Below, one piece after another: positions 32,901-41,599 of a DNA stretch of 64,000 nt. The stretch comes from Callaeas wilsoni (lineage: Eukaryota; Chordata; Aves; Passeriformes; Callaeidae): contig VWPU01013675.1 of NCBI GenBank assembly GCA_013398955.1, positions 37,654 through 101,653 on the forward strand, in the 5' to 3' direction. Both the position numbers and the translations under genes were made by a program. The notes beneath the pieces were generated by a model. The model did no database searches and was not told where the DNA came from. It was given only the letters and a program-made list of their open reading frames with translations. How positions within the stretch are numbered: the first letter of the stretch is position 1; each line of letters begins with the position of its first letter.

Positions 32901-35817
32901 AGTTGAGTATATTTCACTAGAAATTCCTAATAATATTCAAGTGTAGTTCTAGTAAGTTCTAAATTTTACTAAACTGGTACTAAAGTATGAATTACAAATT
33001 TGGGAAGACTGAACTAAGACCTATCAAACCAAACCAAGACCAGAACATCCTTGTAGCATAAGAGATATTGCCTGACTTACAAATGGCTCTTTATTGATCA
33101 GCTGCCCAAGGATACATCTTAACTGCTGTTAGCCTTTTCTCAGAGTCCCTACCATGGAACAGTTTAATTGGAGCTGTAAAGAAGAGATGACTAAATTTGA
33201 AAGAAGTTAAAACTCCACTTGAGTACATTACAGATCCCCTGTAGCCTGAACACTGGGATAGCTCTTTCGTCTTCCTATTGCACTGAACATTACCTCAGAT
33301 GAGAGCTCAGCTTCCAAAAGGCTGTCTGGTACATTTGCACTGGGCATCACCAACTAGGGGGATGCAAGCTGCACCCACGGAAGCTGGTGTTTTGCTCAAG
33401 TTACACAATTTCCACACGAACCACGTACCACAGTAAGGAAGGAGAAACGTGGGGTGTACAAACCTTGCTCAAGCAGTCAGTGCAGTAGTGAGAGCCCTTC
33501 AGACACACGGCAGGCGCCACGTTTAGGTGCAGAGGGTTGGCGCACACGCGTGACGACAGCTCCGGCTGTGCAATGTGCTCATCCAAGTGCCCCGCGGCCC
33601 CACTCGTGAACTCGGGACAGGGGAAATAGCCAGAAGATGGGCAGCTCGGCAGGGCTGGGAACTGATGCAGTTTGTGCACATTACCATGACAGGGCTGGAA
33701 ATGGAGTTTTCCACAACAGGCCAGATGCTGACAGGAAGATACACTGTTTTCTACGCACATGCCAGAGAACTCACTGGAAATTCCTGCCAAATTGCTTCTA
33801 GCTGGAGGGGTCTTCAGTGAAGATGCAGACTGATAAGCAAATCCTGACCCTACTTGACAAGTTATCGTCCCAGTGCTTTTTGAGTCTAATATTGTGCCAG
33901 GGTGAATCAGGTTCCCACCACCACCACCACCACAATGCATTTGTGGAGTACAGGAAGAGTCAGAGCCATGAGCACAGCAGCTTACTTTGGGGCCTGGGGA
34001 AAGCTGTAATTGCTGTTGCTGAAGAGGATGAACATCGGGAAGCGGCACTGCTGGAAACAATTTAGAGCCAGCATGAGGAGATGAAGCATCCTTCAATTCC
34101 ACAGCAGCTTTCTTGTTCTCCATGTAATCTTTCTGGAAAATGAAAGCTCAGTTACATTCAGGTACGTGAATATAACAATAATTTTACAGGGTAAAAAGCG
34201 CCTATTTTCAGACTATTGCAATTTTACATTTAAAGTGCTATCTTTACGACTACTATTACCTTACTGACTGAACATGTAAAATATTAAAAGAATTGTGCCA
34301 GCCCTAGATATACTGGTATTAGTGGATTTTGGAAGCAACAAACCCAAAGAGCTATAAACCAAATAGCAATGAGTCTATAAAACAGAATCAGAAAAGCAGA
34401 AAACTGTTAGGCTTAGGCTGAGAGATCCCTATTTCTTGCGAGAACAAACACAAATGTATGTGACAAAGCCTCACAATTCGCAGATACGCAAGTAATCATA
34501 TTTTAGCTTGAATAAAGATTTAAAAATGGTATTAAAATTGTGAAAGTAATGTATTAAAAGAGTATGACTTAAAAAAATGAGAAATTACATCAAGCAGGTA
34601 ATGTAGCAGAGGGCAAAGAAGGCTAAAGTTTCACAACAACTAAGTGGTTTTGGTCTATTCTGATTTAAGACATCAAGATGTACAAACAAAGGCACAGACA
34701 AAAAGAGAGTTTTTAAAAATGCCAGCAGTGAAAACCAAGCAAGGTTAACAGCACAGTCAAGGTCAGAAAAGGTCACCCGCACAGAACACTGCTACAAAAC
34801 TTCTGAACAACTTTTATTTTCCAAATTGAATTTAATGTATTTCCTACTACATACAAATGAATAATTAATTACTCAACTTGAAAACCATTCCTCTCTACTT
34901 GATGCTACATCTCGTGAAGATAAACTCTGCCAAAAATCTGTCTGGAACTGAATTATTTATTAAATTCCAGATTTTATGGCAGCTCCCTTCCTAACCCCCA
35001 ACACATGAAAACAGCAACATGCTCATCCATTTCTCTTATGTCTTTACTTAGTCAGATTAAATGTGTCTCAAGGAGTGTTACCTAACAGCTGGAGCTCACT
35101 TGCTCAAGTACCTAATTGTGTTGTACTATTCCTTCTAATCCTTAGCCCTTTGCATATTAAATGTATGGAAATAATTCCATTATTACATGTACATTACAGA
35201 AAAGAAACATTTAAAGAAATGGAAACAAGGAAAAAGTAAGACATTGCAAAGAACAGTATCCACAACTGCTGTAGCTACTATTTAATAATAATAATTCAGA
35301 GAAATAAATTTCCCTCCAAAGTAAACAAACTGGAAGCATGACCTCCCTACTCTACTCTTCAGCAATAACTTGGCAGAGTTCCCCAGAAGCTCCTTACACA
35401 CGTTTCAGGCAGCCAGCTGCATTATCCCAAACAGCTGAGGAGAGTAAAGCCTGACAAGCAAAGCAACTTGCCCGTTCTCACCAACTGGTGTGAGAGCTGT
35501 GAACACAACTGAAGGCCCTAAATGCCCAGGCAGATTTTGTAGTTACCTTGGTAACTGCTGCCTCCTCTTCCTTCGCCCCCACTCCCCCTTTAGCCAGTGC
35601 CACCACCAGAGTCAGCCCCCCACCCCTGCACCAGGAGCCCAGCTATCCTCTCAGGGAAGGCAGAAATTACCGTTTTCGCACTACAAGGCAAAGCCTTCTC
35701 AGCAGCAGAAAAGCAATTAGAAAGTTTCCAGAGCCATGGTTTAGCATCATTCTCTTGTCTCTGAAGCCATCCCAACGATCTATTGCAGAGGTTCTCCGTC
35801 CTGTTTCCTTCCATCAT
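14763..35817 (-). CDS. MARF1: MARF1 (meiosis regulator and mRNA stability factor 1), complete gene, 26 coding exons, one apparent frameshift
   Basis: The 26 coding exons (listed separately) run from ATG at 35817 to TAA at 14763-14765. Phases agree at every junction except within exon 17, which has one base too many. With that base discounted the protein is about 1,745 residues, close to the human 1,742. Order: N-terminal low-complexity and Cys/His-rich region (1-330, with a Gly run); NYN ribonuclease domain (about 345-500, GVFWDIENC with Asp353, and [13 protein letters not shown] with a second Asp); RRM1 (about 504-590); RRM2 (about 795-875); eight LOTUS/OST-HTH domains (about 885-1545); Ser/Pro-rich tail ending LAPVTKL. 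In mouse, MARF1 is needed for oocyte meiosis and retrotransposon control; it degrades RNA through NYN and contacts decapping factors. The promoter is a CpG island near 37.0-37.2 kb, head to head with NDE1. Confidence 0.96.
15131..15301 (-). CDS. MARF1: MARF1 coding exon 25, tail
   Basis: Residues 1612-1669. [40 protein letters not shown] and LIQFEERP; resembles the human tail closely. Acceptor ttatttttgtag, donor gtaaga. Confidence 0.92.
15621..15660. repeat. TA/CA microsatellite
   Basis: Alternating TATA and a short CACACACACAC run in the MARF1 intron between coding exons 24 and 25. Confidence 0.8.
15840..15980 (-). CDS. MARF1: MARF1 coding exon 24, Ser-rich tail
   Basis: Residues 1565-1612. 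[20 protein letters not shown] then NLGRPSN; variable tail. Acceptor cctttttgcag, donor gtaatg. Confidence 0.9.
16084..16144 (-). CDS. MARF1: MARF1 coding exon 23
   Basis: Residues 1545-1565, a 61-nt exon encoding [20 protein letters not shown], the beta-hairpin end of LOTUS 8. Acceptor ttctcattag, donor gtaagc. Confidence 0.93.
16877..17089 (-). CDS. MARF1: MARF1 coding exon 22, LOTUS domain 8
   Basis: Residues 1474-1544. [54 protein letters not shown]. Phase 0 at both ends. Acceptor ctttttctgctag, donor gtgtga. Confidence 0.94.
17201..17431 (-). CDS. MARF1: MARF1 coding exon 21, LOTUS domain 7
   Basis: Residues 1397-1473. [52 protein letters not shown]. Phase 0 at both ends. Acceptor attaatttttctag, donor gtgtgt. 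Confidence 0.95.
18227..18454 (-). CDS. MARF1: MARF1 coding exon 20, LOTUS domain 6
   Basis: Residues 1321-1396. [59 protein letters not shown]. Phase 0 at both ends. GC-rich compared with flanking introns. Acceptor tctgttctgtag, donor gtaacc. Confidence 0.95.
18942..19144 (-). CDS. MARF1: MARF1 coding exon 19, LOTUS domain 5
   Basis: Residues 1253-1320. [57 protein letters not shown]. Acceptor ttaattttag, donor gtaagt. Confidence 0.95.
19659..19792 (-). CDS. MARF1: MARF1 coding exon 18, LOTUS domain 4 end
   Basis: Residues 1208-1253. [30 protein letters not shown] and EMVICIPKR. Acceptor aattttcag, donor gtatgt. Confidence 0.94.
21058..21201 (-). CDS. MARF1: MARF1 coding exon 17, LOTUS domain 4 start, frame broken by one extra base
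   Basis: Acceptor gattttcttttag and donor gtaagt are normal, and the neighbouring exons require 143 nt here, but 144 are present. The exon starts in frame as ILGMGSK. After an A4 run (TTTT at 21180-21183 on the + strand) the expected [15 protein letters not shown] appears in the next frame. Read literally, the frame meets a TAA within the exon. The rest, to [12 protein letters not shown], looks intact and conserved. An error in the homopolymer is the simplest reading; a real polymorphism or lesion is possible. Confidence 0.9.
21880..22100 (-). CDS. MARF1: MARF1 coding exon 16, LOTUS domain 3
   Basis: Residues 1087-1160. Whole LOTUS domain in one exon: [52 protein letters not shown]. Acceptor tttttgtttgtag, donor gtgagt. 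Ends in phase 0. Confidence 0.95.
22344..22519 (-). CDS. MARF1: MARF1 coding exon 15, LOTUS domain 2 end
   Basis: Residues 1028-1087. [40 protein letters not shown] and [12 protein letters not shown]. Acceptor cccctccaaag, donor gtaaat. Confidence 0.94.
22852..22971 (-). CDS. MARF1: MARF1 coding exon 14, LOTUS domain 2 start
   Basis: Residues 988-1028. [20 protein letters not shown] then [16 protein letters not shown]. Acceptor cttttgcag, donor gtaaag. Confidence 0.94.
23736..23972 (-). CDS. MARF1: MARF1 coding exon 13, LOTUS domain 1 end
   Basis: Residues 909-988. [20 protein letters not shown] completes LOTUS 1; then a Ser-rich spacer and [19 protein letters not shown]. Acceptor tttctcttttag, donor gtaagc. 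Confidence 0.95.
24319..24399 (-). CDS. MARF1: MARF1 coding exon 12, LOTUS domain 1 start
   Basis: Residues 882-909. [20 protein letters not shown] then FTEIYEKK. Acceptor tctcttacag, donor gtaagt. Confidence 0.94.
25337..25515 (-). CDS. MARF1: MARF1 coding exon 11, RRM2 end
   Basis: Residues 823-882. [20 protein letters not shown] and [20 protein letters not shown]. Acceptor cttcctctcag, donor gtaata. Confidence 0.95.
26233..26422 (-). CDS. MARF1: MARF1 coding exon 10, RRM2 start
   Basis: Residues 759-822. [16 protein letters not shown], then [20 protein letters not shown] and FSRHGK, the first half of the second RRM. Acceptor ttttacccag, donor gtaaag. Confidence 0.94.
26655..26816 (-). 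CDS. MARF1: MARF1 coding exon 9, linker
   Basis: Residues 705-759. [20 protein letters not shown] followed by the conserved [15 protein letters not shown]. Acceptor tttgtaaatag, donor gtaagt. Confidence 0.93.
26920..27089 (-). CDS. MARF1: MARF1 coding exon 8, linker
   Basis: Residues 649-705. Starts [18 protein letters not shown]; Ser/Gln-rich, poorly conserved linker. Acceptor tttcatgcag, donor gtatgt. Confidence 0.92.
27617..28051 (-). CDS. MARF1: MARF1 coding exon 7, RRM1
   Basis: Residues 504-648. Begins [14 protein letters not shown] (RNP2-like) and has [17 protein letters not shown] followed by FGNRIVVSF, an RNA-recognition fold, then a Lys/Ser-rich linker ending NVKSLQ. Acceptor cttttaacag, donor gtattg. 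Confidence 0.95.
28861..29033 (-). CDS. MARF1: MARF1 coding exon 6, NYN domain end
   Basis: Residues 446-503: [20 protein letters not shown] through [12 protein letters not shown]. Acceptor ttccccccccag, donor gtaaag. Confidence 0.95.
29735..29852 (-). CDS. MARF1: MARF1 coding exon 5, NYN domain middle
   Basis: Residues 407-446: [20 protein letters not shown] to TVVLVS. Acceptor tatttccacag, donor gtaagt. The next exon supplies the conserved Asp of [10 protein letters not shown]. Confidence 0.95.
30676..30902 (-). CDS. MARF1: MARF1 coding exon 4, NYN domain start
   Basis: Residues 331-406. Contains [18 protein letters not shown]; Asp353 is the expected first metal-binding acidic residue of the NYN (PIN-like) ribonuclease fold. 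Then [20 protein letters not shown]. Acceptor cctgcacag, donor gtatcc. Confidence 0.96.
30903..32267 (-). other. MARF1: MARF1 intron between coding exons 3 and 4
   Basis: Intron of 1.4 kb; AT-rich, no recognised element. The other MARF1 introns of more than 300 nt (15302-15839, 16145-16876, 17432-18226, 18455-18941, 19145-19658, 19793-21057, 21202-21879, 22972-23735, 23973-24318, 24400-25336, 25516-26232, 27090-27616, 28052-28860, 29034-29734, 29853-30675) also hold nothing I recognise except the microsatellite at 15621-15660. Confidence 0.8.
32268..32442 (-). CDS. MARF1: MARF1 coding exon 3
   Basis: Residues 273-331, including [17 protein letters not shown] with paired cysteines. Donor gtaaac. 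The acceptor tgtcccaacag has a weak pyrimidine tract; it was chosen because it continues the frame as [12 protein letters not shown], as in mammals. Confidence 0.88.
32443..33463 (-). other. MARF1: MARF1 intron between coding exons 2 and 3
   Basis: Intron of 1.0 kb with a small A-rich CAAAAA-type tract at about 32720-32748. No exon seen. Confidence 0.8.
33464..34132 (-). CDS. MARF1: MARF1 coding exon 2
   Basis: Residues 50-272. Acceptor cattttccag, donor gtttgt. Begins [15 protein letters not shown] and ends [12 protein letters not shown]. Contains a Cys/His-rich region and a run of six Gly from a CCA repeat on the + strand (33915-33932). Reads as one open frame. Confidence 0.95.
34133..35670 (-). 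other. MARF1: MARF1 intron between coding exons 1 and 2
   Basis: Intron of 1.5 kb, AT-rich, no recognised element. Confidence 0.8.
35671..35817 (-). CDS. MARF1: MARF1 coding exon 1 (start codon)
   Basis: Encodes residues 1-49, from [20 protein letters not shown] to PCSAKT; donor gtaatt. I chose the first of two adjacent ATGs (35817), as in the mammalian protein. The transcript exon extends right to an acceptor at 35878 or 35875 and so includes about 60 nt of 5'UTR. Confidence 0.93.
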
Positions 35818-35878
35818 ACAGCCAAACAAAAAGGTTCAACATCCTTTCATCCCCCCTTCCTTTCATTCTTCCCACCTG
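35818..35878 (-). other. MARF1: MARF1 5'UTR part of second exon
   Basis: From the start codon back to a strong acceptor (ttttcccttag) with a second AG 3 nt further in (cag), a NAGNAG site. Contains no upstream ATG that I can see in the last 30 nt. Confidence 0.7.
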
Positions 35879-37038
35879 CTAAGGGAAAAAAAAATTTAAA
35901 AATCACTCTTTAAATAACTTTTAAGGCAAGACACAGAAAAACCATGGTGGTCTTAAGAATTCCACTCCTGCTCCGTCAGTGAAATTGCATTATTTATGTT
36001 ATATTTAATTATGCCTATGGCCAAGGCCTTGGCTATCCTTTTTAGTACAGGAATGCTCCTCGTGACTGGCAGCACAGAAGAACCAGTCTGAGGAGAAACA
36101 CCTTGAGGTCCATGGCATTAGCTGGAGTCACACAGCTGCTGACATGGAACAGTACCCTCAAACTTCAGGGCACTCCCCTAGAAAGCGAATCCAGGAGGCA
36201 AGAACAGCTCAACTGTAAATAAACAACAGGTGCAACTGAACTCAGCTGAAAGAATTGAGCTGTATATTCATTGTTTTTCCACTCGCTAAGAAAACCTATA
36301 CATAACACACCTGTATTAAGCACACAGTATTTAGCATTTAAACAGAGCTTCAAATCATTAAAATAATTTATAAATGCTTCTGCTAATCCTCAAGCTGCCC
36401 CACTGCACATCAATTTAGCTTTCCAGAACCACAGAGCAGCAAAGCAACCTAAGGCTCAGTACCAGAAAAACTACGGTTAGCAATGAAGTCTTCTTACCCT
36501 CCAACTACGTGCTGCATTTATTAGACTACACTTCTTCAGGTTCTTTTGTATTTAATGTTAAACATAATAACCACAGAACGCATTACATAGTGCTACATTT
36601 GCCTCTGCATTGTTTTCAACCTCAAAAGAAGTTTAACTTTTTTTTAAAAGAGAAATACATATTCACGCGAATCCTAGCGATCCGAAAATTATGCTGTATA
36701 CAGTATCAAGTGCATCAAGTTCTAGAGCTCTAGAGCACGTTACTTCTCAATGTGTCTGACAGCACTGGTTAATTCAGAATTAACACGGTAACTAAAAAGA
36801 GTAAAGCGTTACATTCACCACACACGCCCGCGCCTTGCGCTGTGCATCCCGAGGCTCCCGGGCCGCTGCCAGCCTCTCCCTCCCCACACCACCCCACCGG
36901 CCCCAGAGCGCTGCCGGGCTCCGGCCGCCCCGGCCCGAGGCCGCCGCACGACGGGCCGAGCCGTGCGGGGCCGGTCCCTCGCTGACAGCAGCAGCCCCGC
37001 GCTCTCGGGGCCCGGCTGTGCCCCCGTGCCCCCCTCAC
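35879..37038 (-). other. MARF1: MARF1 first intron (5'UTR intron)
   Basis: Inferred intron between the noncoding exon in the CpG island and the start-codon exon. The donor end is GC-rich; the rest is AT-rich without recognised elements. Confidence 0.65.
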
Positions 37039-37250
37039 CTCGCCGGCCCCGCCGCCCCTCTCCCGCCGCCGCCGCCGCGGCCCCTCCGGCCCTTTGTTGT
37101 CCTCCCTCCTCCCGCTCCGCTCCTTCTGCCGTCAGGTACCGCCACGCGCCGCAAAGCAGCGCGCTGCCGCAAAGCCGACCGTCGTAACGCCCCGCGCCCG
37201 CCTCCTTTAAAGCGGCGGCCTTGAGGCGGGCGCGGAGCGCTGTGAGCGGG
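36830..37250. promoter_or_regulatory. MARF1: CpG island promoter of MARF1
   Basis: A dense CpG and GC-rich block of about 420 bp in otherwise AT-rich DNA, placed at the expected 5' end of MARF1. Contains (CCG)n runs near 37050-37080 and a TTTAAA box at 37206-37211. In human this promoter is shared with NDE1; a divergent + strand start is therefore possible here. Confidence 0.8.
37039..37180 (-). other. MARF1: MARF1 noncoding first exon (predicted)
   Basis: A good donor (ggcgag/gtgagg) on the minus strand ends at 37039 inside the CpG island. The right edge is inferred from a TTTAAA box at 37206-37211 placing the start site near 37180. No transcript evidence is available from sequence alone. 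Confidence 0.5.
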
Positions 37251-37394
37251 GTAAAACAGAAACACGGACACACAGAGGGACACAGAGAATGACAGACACA
37301 CGCACACGCCACAGGAACTGCCAGGGTTGAAGCCACGACGCGATGTGTACAAGTGTCTGCAGGGAGGGCTCAGAGCAGGGACCGGGCCCTGCTC

Positions 37395-37620
37395 CCTGGG
37401 GCCCGGCAATGGGACAGGAGGACGGACAGGAACTGATGCCCAGGAAGCTCCACCTGAACACGAGGAAGAACTTCTTCACTGTGAGTGACCGAGCGCTGGG
37501 ACAGATTGTCCAGAGAGGCTGTGGAGTCTCCCTCGCTGGAGCTATTCCAGAGCCGGGGAGGTGGGACCCGGTGACTCCCTGTGGTCCCTTCCAAGCTGGC
37601 CCATTCCGCGGTTCGGTGAC
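37395..37620 (+). mobile_element. CR1 LINE, 3'-terminal fragment
   Basis: Matches the typical end of avian CR1: caggaagctccacctgaaca, aggaagaacttcttcactgt, cagagaggctgtggagtctc, then ggtcccttccaagc and a decayed 3' octamer pair (attccgcggttcggtgac). It is 5'-truncated, as usual for CR1. It holds only the extreme 3' part of the element and no reverse transcriptase domain. It lies about 200 bp upstream of the MARF1 start region. Confidence 0.85.
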
Positions 37621-38902
37621 AGCGGGGTGTTGGAGCGATGGAGGAATGCAGAGTTCCCAGGAACAGAACATTACAAATCCTTATTTCCTTGACAACTAAT
37701 TGTTTAAATAGATTCAAGCAGAAACTAAGAGAGTATAAGGTTAAATAACAACTTGGTGGCAGCTGATAGGATGAAATATAACCTCAAATTCAGTGATTAT
37801 AATGCTAAAAAAAATGTCCTTGACTTCAGTTAAAAATAACTTAGGAAAAACCCAAACATCAGTGTTTTATCAGCACCATTTGCATTCCGAATCCAAAACA
37901 CAGTACTGTACCAGCTACTGAGAAGACATTAACCCTATCCCAGCTGAAGCCAGGACAGTGACCAATCCCCTGTTTCTGTATTGTTCTTTCTTTGTTATCA
38001 TTTTCTATAAAAGACTCTGCTGGTTTACTCAAAGGCACACCACTTGTGCTTGATGCCTGATACCCTGTTCTGCAGAATGGTAACAAAATCGAGTATCTTG
38101 CCTCAGTGTTGCTTGTCTCCTGCACACTGGATGAAAGAACAATGGGATAACAAAAGGGGTCTCCAGGAAATCCTGTGGAGTGGCCTGGCCACCCAGCAGC
38201 TACTTGAGCAGCCGTGGTCATGGCTCAGGCATGTGGCAGGCAGTAAGGGAACTACCAGAGTGCTGGATTGGGCTCTTGTAAGTAACAGTTCTGAACACCT
38301 TGCACAGAATTTAAGGTTTCACTTAGAACTTAATTCACACACAGAGTTGTCAGGGTACGTTGTCAGGGACATGCACTTTTAAGTATTTTTAGGAGCCTGT
38401 TCCCTTGAAGGCAATTTAGAGTCCCAAGCCCAAGGACAGCAGTTAAATGTCAATACAGTTCAGAAATCTGCTGTTTGCTTATTTTAACAGACATGTCTGA
38501 CCTCCCTGTACTTTCTCTGGGTGCCTTGAGCATCATTAGCTATTCTCCAAGTCAGATGTACACAGCTTGAAAATACAAAGCAATTACTAGCTAACAATAA
38601 AAAGAGCAACCTTCTAAGAGCCCACTGGATTAGGCATCAGTGTGTCCCCACCCCTTGACAAAACACCTGAAGCCTGCTGGCCAAAGAAGCATCAAGAAAG
38701 CTGTGGGCATTCACTCATGGTTCACTGGCCTGTTGATGTGGTGCCACTGGCAGCTCACTGGAGGTAACTGGGGTTTGCTCACTTCAGGATTGTGTAAGTT
38801 TCCACATTGGTATTTCTCCTCTTGAATCCCTGTGCTGCTAATAGTCCTTGTCTCAAGGACCCTACCTCTATTTCTAATTTTCCTGTTCTTGTCTTTCTGC
38901 AG

Positions 38903-39260
38903 ACATGGCTCTGTCTCACAGTTTACCAGCTCCCTCGGAAGGCCGGGCCAAAGCCATGCAGCCAATCCATGTCATCCACACTGGGCTTGCTCCTCAGCTG
39001 GTGCCTGAGCCCCTCCAGGAGGGAGGTTAGTGACAGCACAGGGTGGGGATCTGCTTTTTGGTGCCTCAGGATCTTTTGATCGTAGTTGTGGTATTGGGCT
39101 AAACTGGAATTTACTTGCACCTTTGCCTGAGAGGCTGCAGCCAGCAGCAAGGAGAGGCCCTGGTGACAAAGCTCAGAGCCACAGGCAGGCTTGCCAGGGT
39201 CACTGGGGCTGTCCCTGCTGTGTTCTGCTCTGTGTAATAAACCAGTGCTATTAACGAGCA
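38903..39260 (+). other. Candidate terminal exon of an unannotated + strand transcript
   Basis: A strong acceptor with a long pyrimidine tract (ttcttgtctttctgcag) ends at 38902. The following block is richer in G+C than its surroundings and ends in AATAAA at 39236-39241 with a T/G-rich stretch beyond. It begins almost at once with an ATG (38905) opening a 41-codon frame to TAG at 39030. No family recognised; possibly a lncRNA divergent from MARF1, or chance. Confidence 0.3.
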
Positions 39261-40690
39261 TTTCACAGTATCATCAAACTTGTGTCAGTTCAAGATAGCA
39301 GAAGGTTTTTAAAGTAGTGAGAATCTGTTTCTTGCTTAAGCATGTGCAAATCTGATTCTGCATGTACAGACTGCAGAGAATTATATAACATCTTTAAAGA
39401 GAAAGAAAAAAGGTTTTATTGATGTTAAATACTTGCTCTTCAGTGATAGCAGTATTTCCATATGATGTTCTAACACATTTGTCACATCTTAGGGGTGTCA
39501 ATAATCCATTTGAAAACAATAAAAAAGCAGTTCAGTAGTTTTGATGACAATTGGTGAGCAGTTCCTGTTCCACCCATAGAGTGGGTAGTGTGATGAGTTA
39601 TTTAATTCTCTAAGAAAAGCAAATATTTTTCCCAGCAGAAGTTAATTGCCAGAAGATAAGGTATTACAACCTTACCAGAATTTACAGTGCATAAATTTTT
39701 GTTCATTTAGTTTTCATAGAAGAATCAGTGTGGCCTTCTCATTAAAATAACCAGCACATGAATCCTAGCACCACAAAGATCTGCCAGTTATTAATTATTA
39801 ATCAGCAAACTAAAAATAAATGCATAAAATAATTTCTTCTCCTTTGCTAATTTTGAAACAGACAAGTGTTCTCGTTCTTCTTGCAAACAAGGCAGTCACA
39901 GTGATTACGGTAACCTTTTTTAAAGAATATTTACTCCTTGTGTACAGTAGTGCCTCTGGTAGTGCCTCTGAGCCCCTGGCATTTGTTAGGGTGCTGTTTC
40001 ACTGTTTCAGAATTGGATGAGAGGCTAACAGCTTCCTCTGAAATCTCAGAATTTTTGCTGTGTTTTACAAGTATTTCAAGATGAGAAATATTAAAAATAC
40101 TCGGGTGTACCTTTGACATGATCTGTGTAGTCATACTATCCTCAAAAATTTGCTTCAAGTTTGTCCCAAACTTGAGAATGATGTATAATCTTTTTTAATT
40201 ACTAGGAACATACTACAATAGTTTGTGGTTTATTTTCTGCAACTTATCTGATAATAAAAACATTCTTGAGTAATGACCGAACTGCAAATGCTCTTAACCC
40301 AATTTTTTAAATACCTTATTTAGTTTTCTCTTCATAGTTGTATGTTAGTTTGTCTTAATTTACTTCTGCTGAAAGTAGAAAATATAGTTATTTTGCTGAA
40401 TGCCTGACAAGAAAGTGGAGTAGTTTTGCTCACCGTTTTCAGTTAAAGTTATCTTAATTATGGACAGATTCCTTCTAGTGTAATATTTATGGAAAAGCAT
40501 CCATCCTCTTAGCTACAGTCCCAGCCGTGTGCTACAAAGCCTTTGGGAGAGGCACATTTCCAGTACAGACGAGTCTTTTCAGGATCAGACTGTGCTCCAG
40601 ACCTCACAGAGGTAAATGAAGCTGGGACCGGGGCTCCTGCACGTGGGTGTCCATCAGCAGCAGCTCGGGAAGCGCTCCGGGGTGAGAGGT

Positions 40691-40723
40691 GGCACTCGGT
40701 GACACTCAGTGACGCTCGGTGAC
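40691..40723 (+). repeat. Short 10-bp tandem repeat
   Basis: Three imperfect copies of ggcactcggt / gacactcagt / gacgctcggt. Confidence 0.7.
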
Positions 40724-41383
40724 AATGGGATCTGCCCGCGCGGGCTGCAGTGATACACGTGTGATAATTTGTGTTTTTGTTTTGGCTCCGGAAACAAATG
40801 CCAGGCAGCGCTAATGAGCGAGTGTTTGTGTACGCAGTTGGTAGGAGCACACCTGGGGCGCTTGAGAAAGCCCGTGCGTACCTCGGTTCCCGTCCCATCG
40901 ATCCTGCCTGCGGGCTACGGCAGGAATTTCTGGGCTGCGCTGAGCTGCGGCTCTGCCCCATTGTCTGCCGGAGCTCGATTCCCCTGCGGATGCCAGCGGC
41001 TCGTTTTCTGGAATGATGACATCATGCTGGGATGGAGATGAGTGGAATCATCTAATATTTCATACACTGCGACACAGAAACCTGCCCTTGGCTGGGAAAA
41101 GGGCACTTTGGTCTAAAGATCTTGGGCTGGCATTAAAAATAGTTACAGGCGCTGTCTCGCTGCTTGCTTTTGCAGCAGAGGTCTTTTGAATTGAGAAAAA
41201 AAGAATTAATGTAAAGCTTTTCCTCTTTTAGGTAATTTTAAGGGCAATCACGCCTTTAAAATTACGGCACGTGCTGGTTTACACCCTTAACACCTCAGAA
41301 GATGCGGAGCATTGTGCGTGTGACTGTAGGTCATTGAACATGGACCGGGGGGGCAGAGGGGCTTAGCGAGGCTGACGGGGTCC

Positions 41384-41475
41384 GGGAACGGGAAGGGGAA
41401 CAGGAATGGGAATGGGATTGGGACTGGGACAGGGAGAGGATCAGGGATAGGGATCGGGATCGGGATCGGAAACGG
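41384..41475 (+). repeat. G-triplet hexamer array, likely G-quadruplex former
   Basis: Repeated GGGNNN units (gggaatgggattgggactgg, then gggatcgggatcgggatc) put more than four G3 tracts with 3-nt spacers in a row, satisfying the usual G4 pattern on the + strand. Confidence 0.8.
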
Positions 41476-41599
41476 CCGCGGCCGCCGCCCCCCGGCGCCT
41501 TTTGAAAGTCACCAAAGTTTCCGAAGCGCGTCCCGGCGGCGCTGATTGGCGGAGCGCCCCGCGCCACGTGACCGGCAGCCAATGGGGCGGCGGCGCCGG

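Larger units (their letters stand above)
37621..41339. other. Intergenic region between MARF1 and NDE1 promoters
   Basis: About 3.7 kb. Contains a possible unannotated terminal exon (38903-39260) and a short 10-bp tandem repeat (40691-40723). No known gene recognised; open frames such as 40509-40961 (-) show no domain. Confidence 0.6.

Noticed and set aside
35590..35829. Extended MARF1 start at an upstream TTG (MFGC before MMEGN)
   Set aside because: The conserved protein starts at the ATG pair; a TTG start with better ATGs four codons later is unlikely.
36835..37409. Several long overlapping frames in the CpG island
   Set aside because: Stop-poor GC-rich DNA opens frames in several phases on both strands; products are low-complexity Ala/Arg/Pro.
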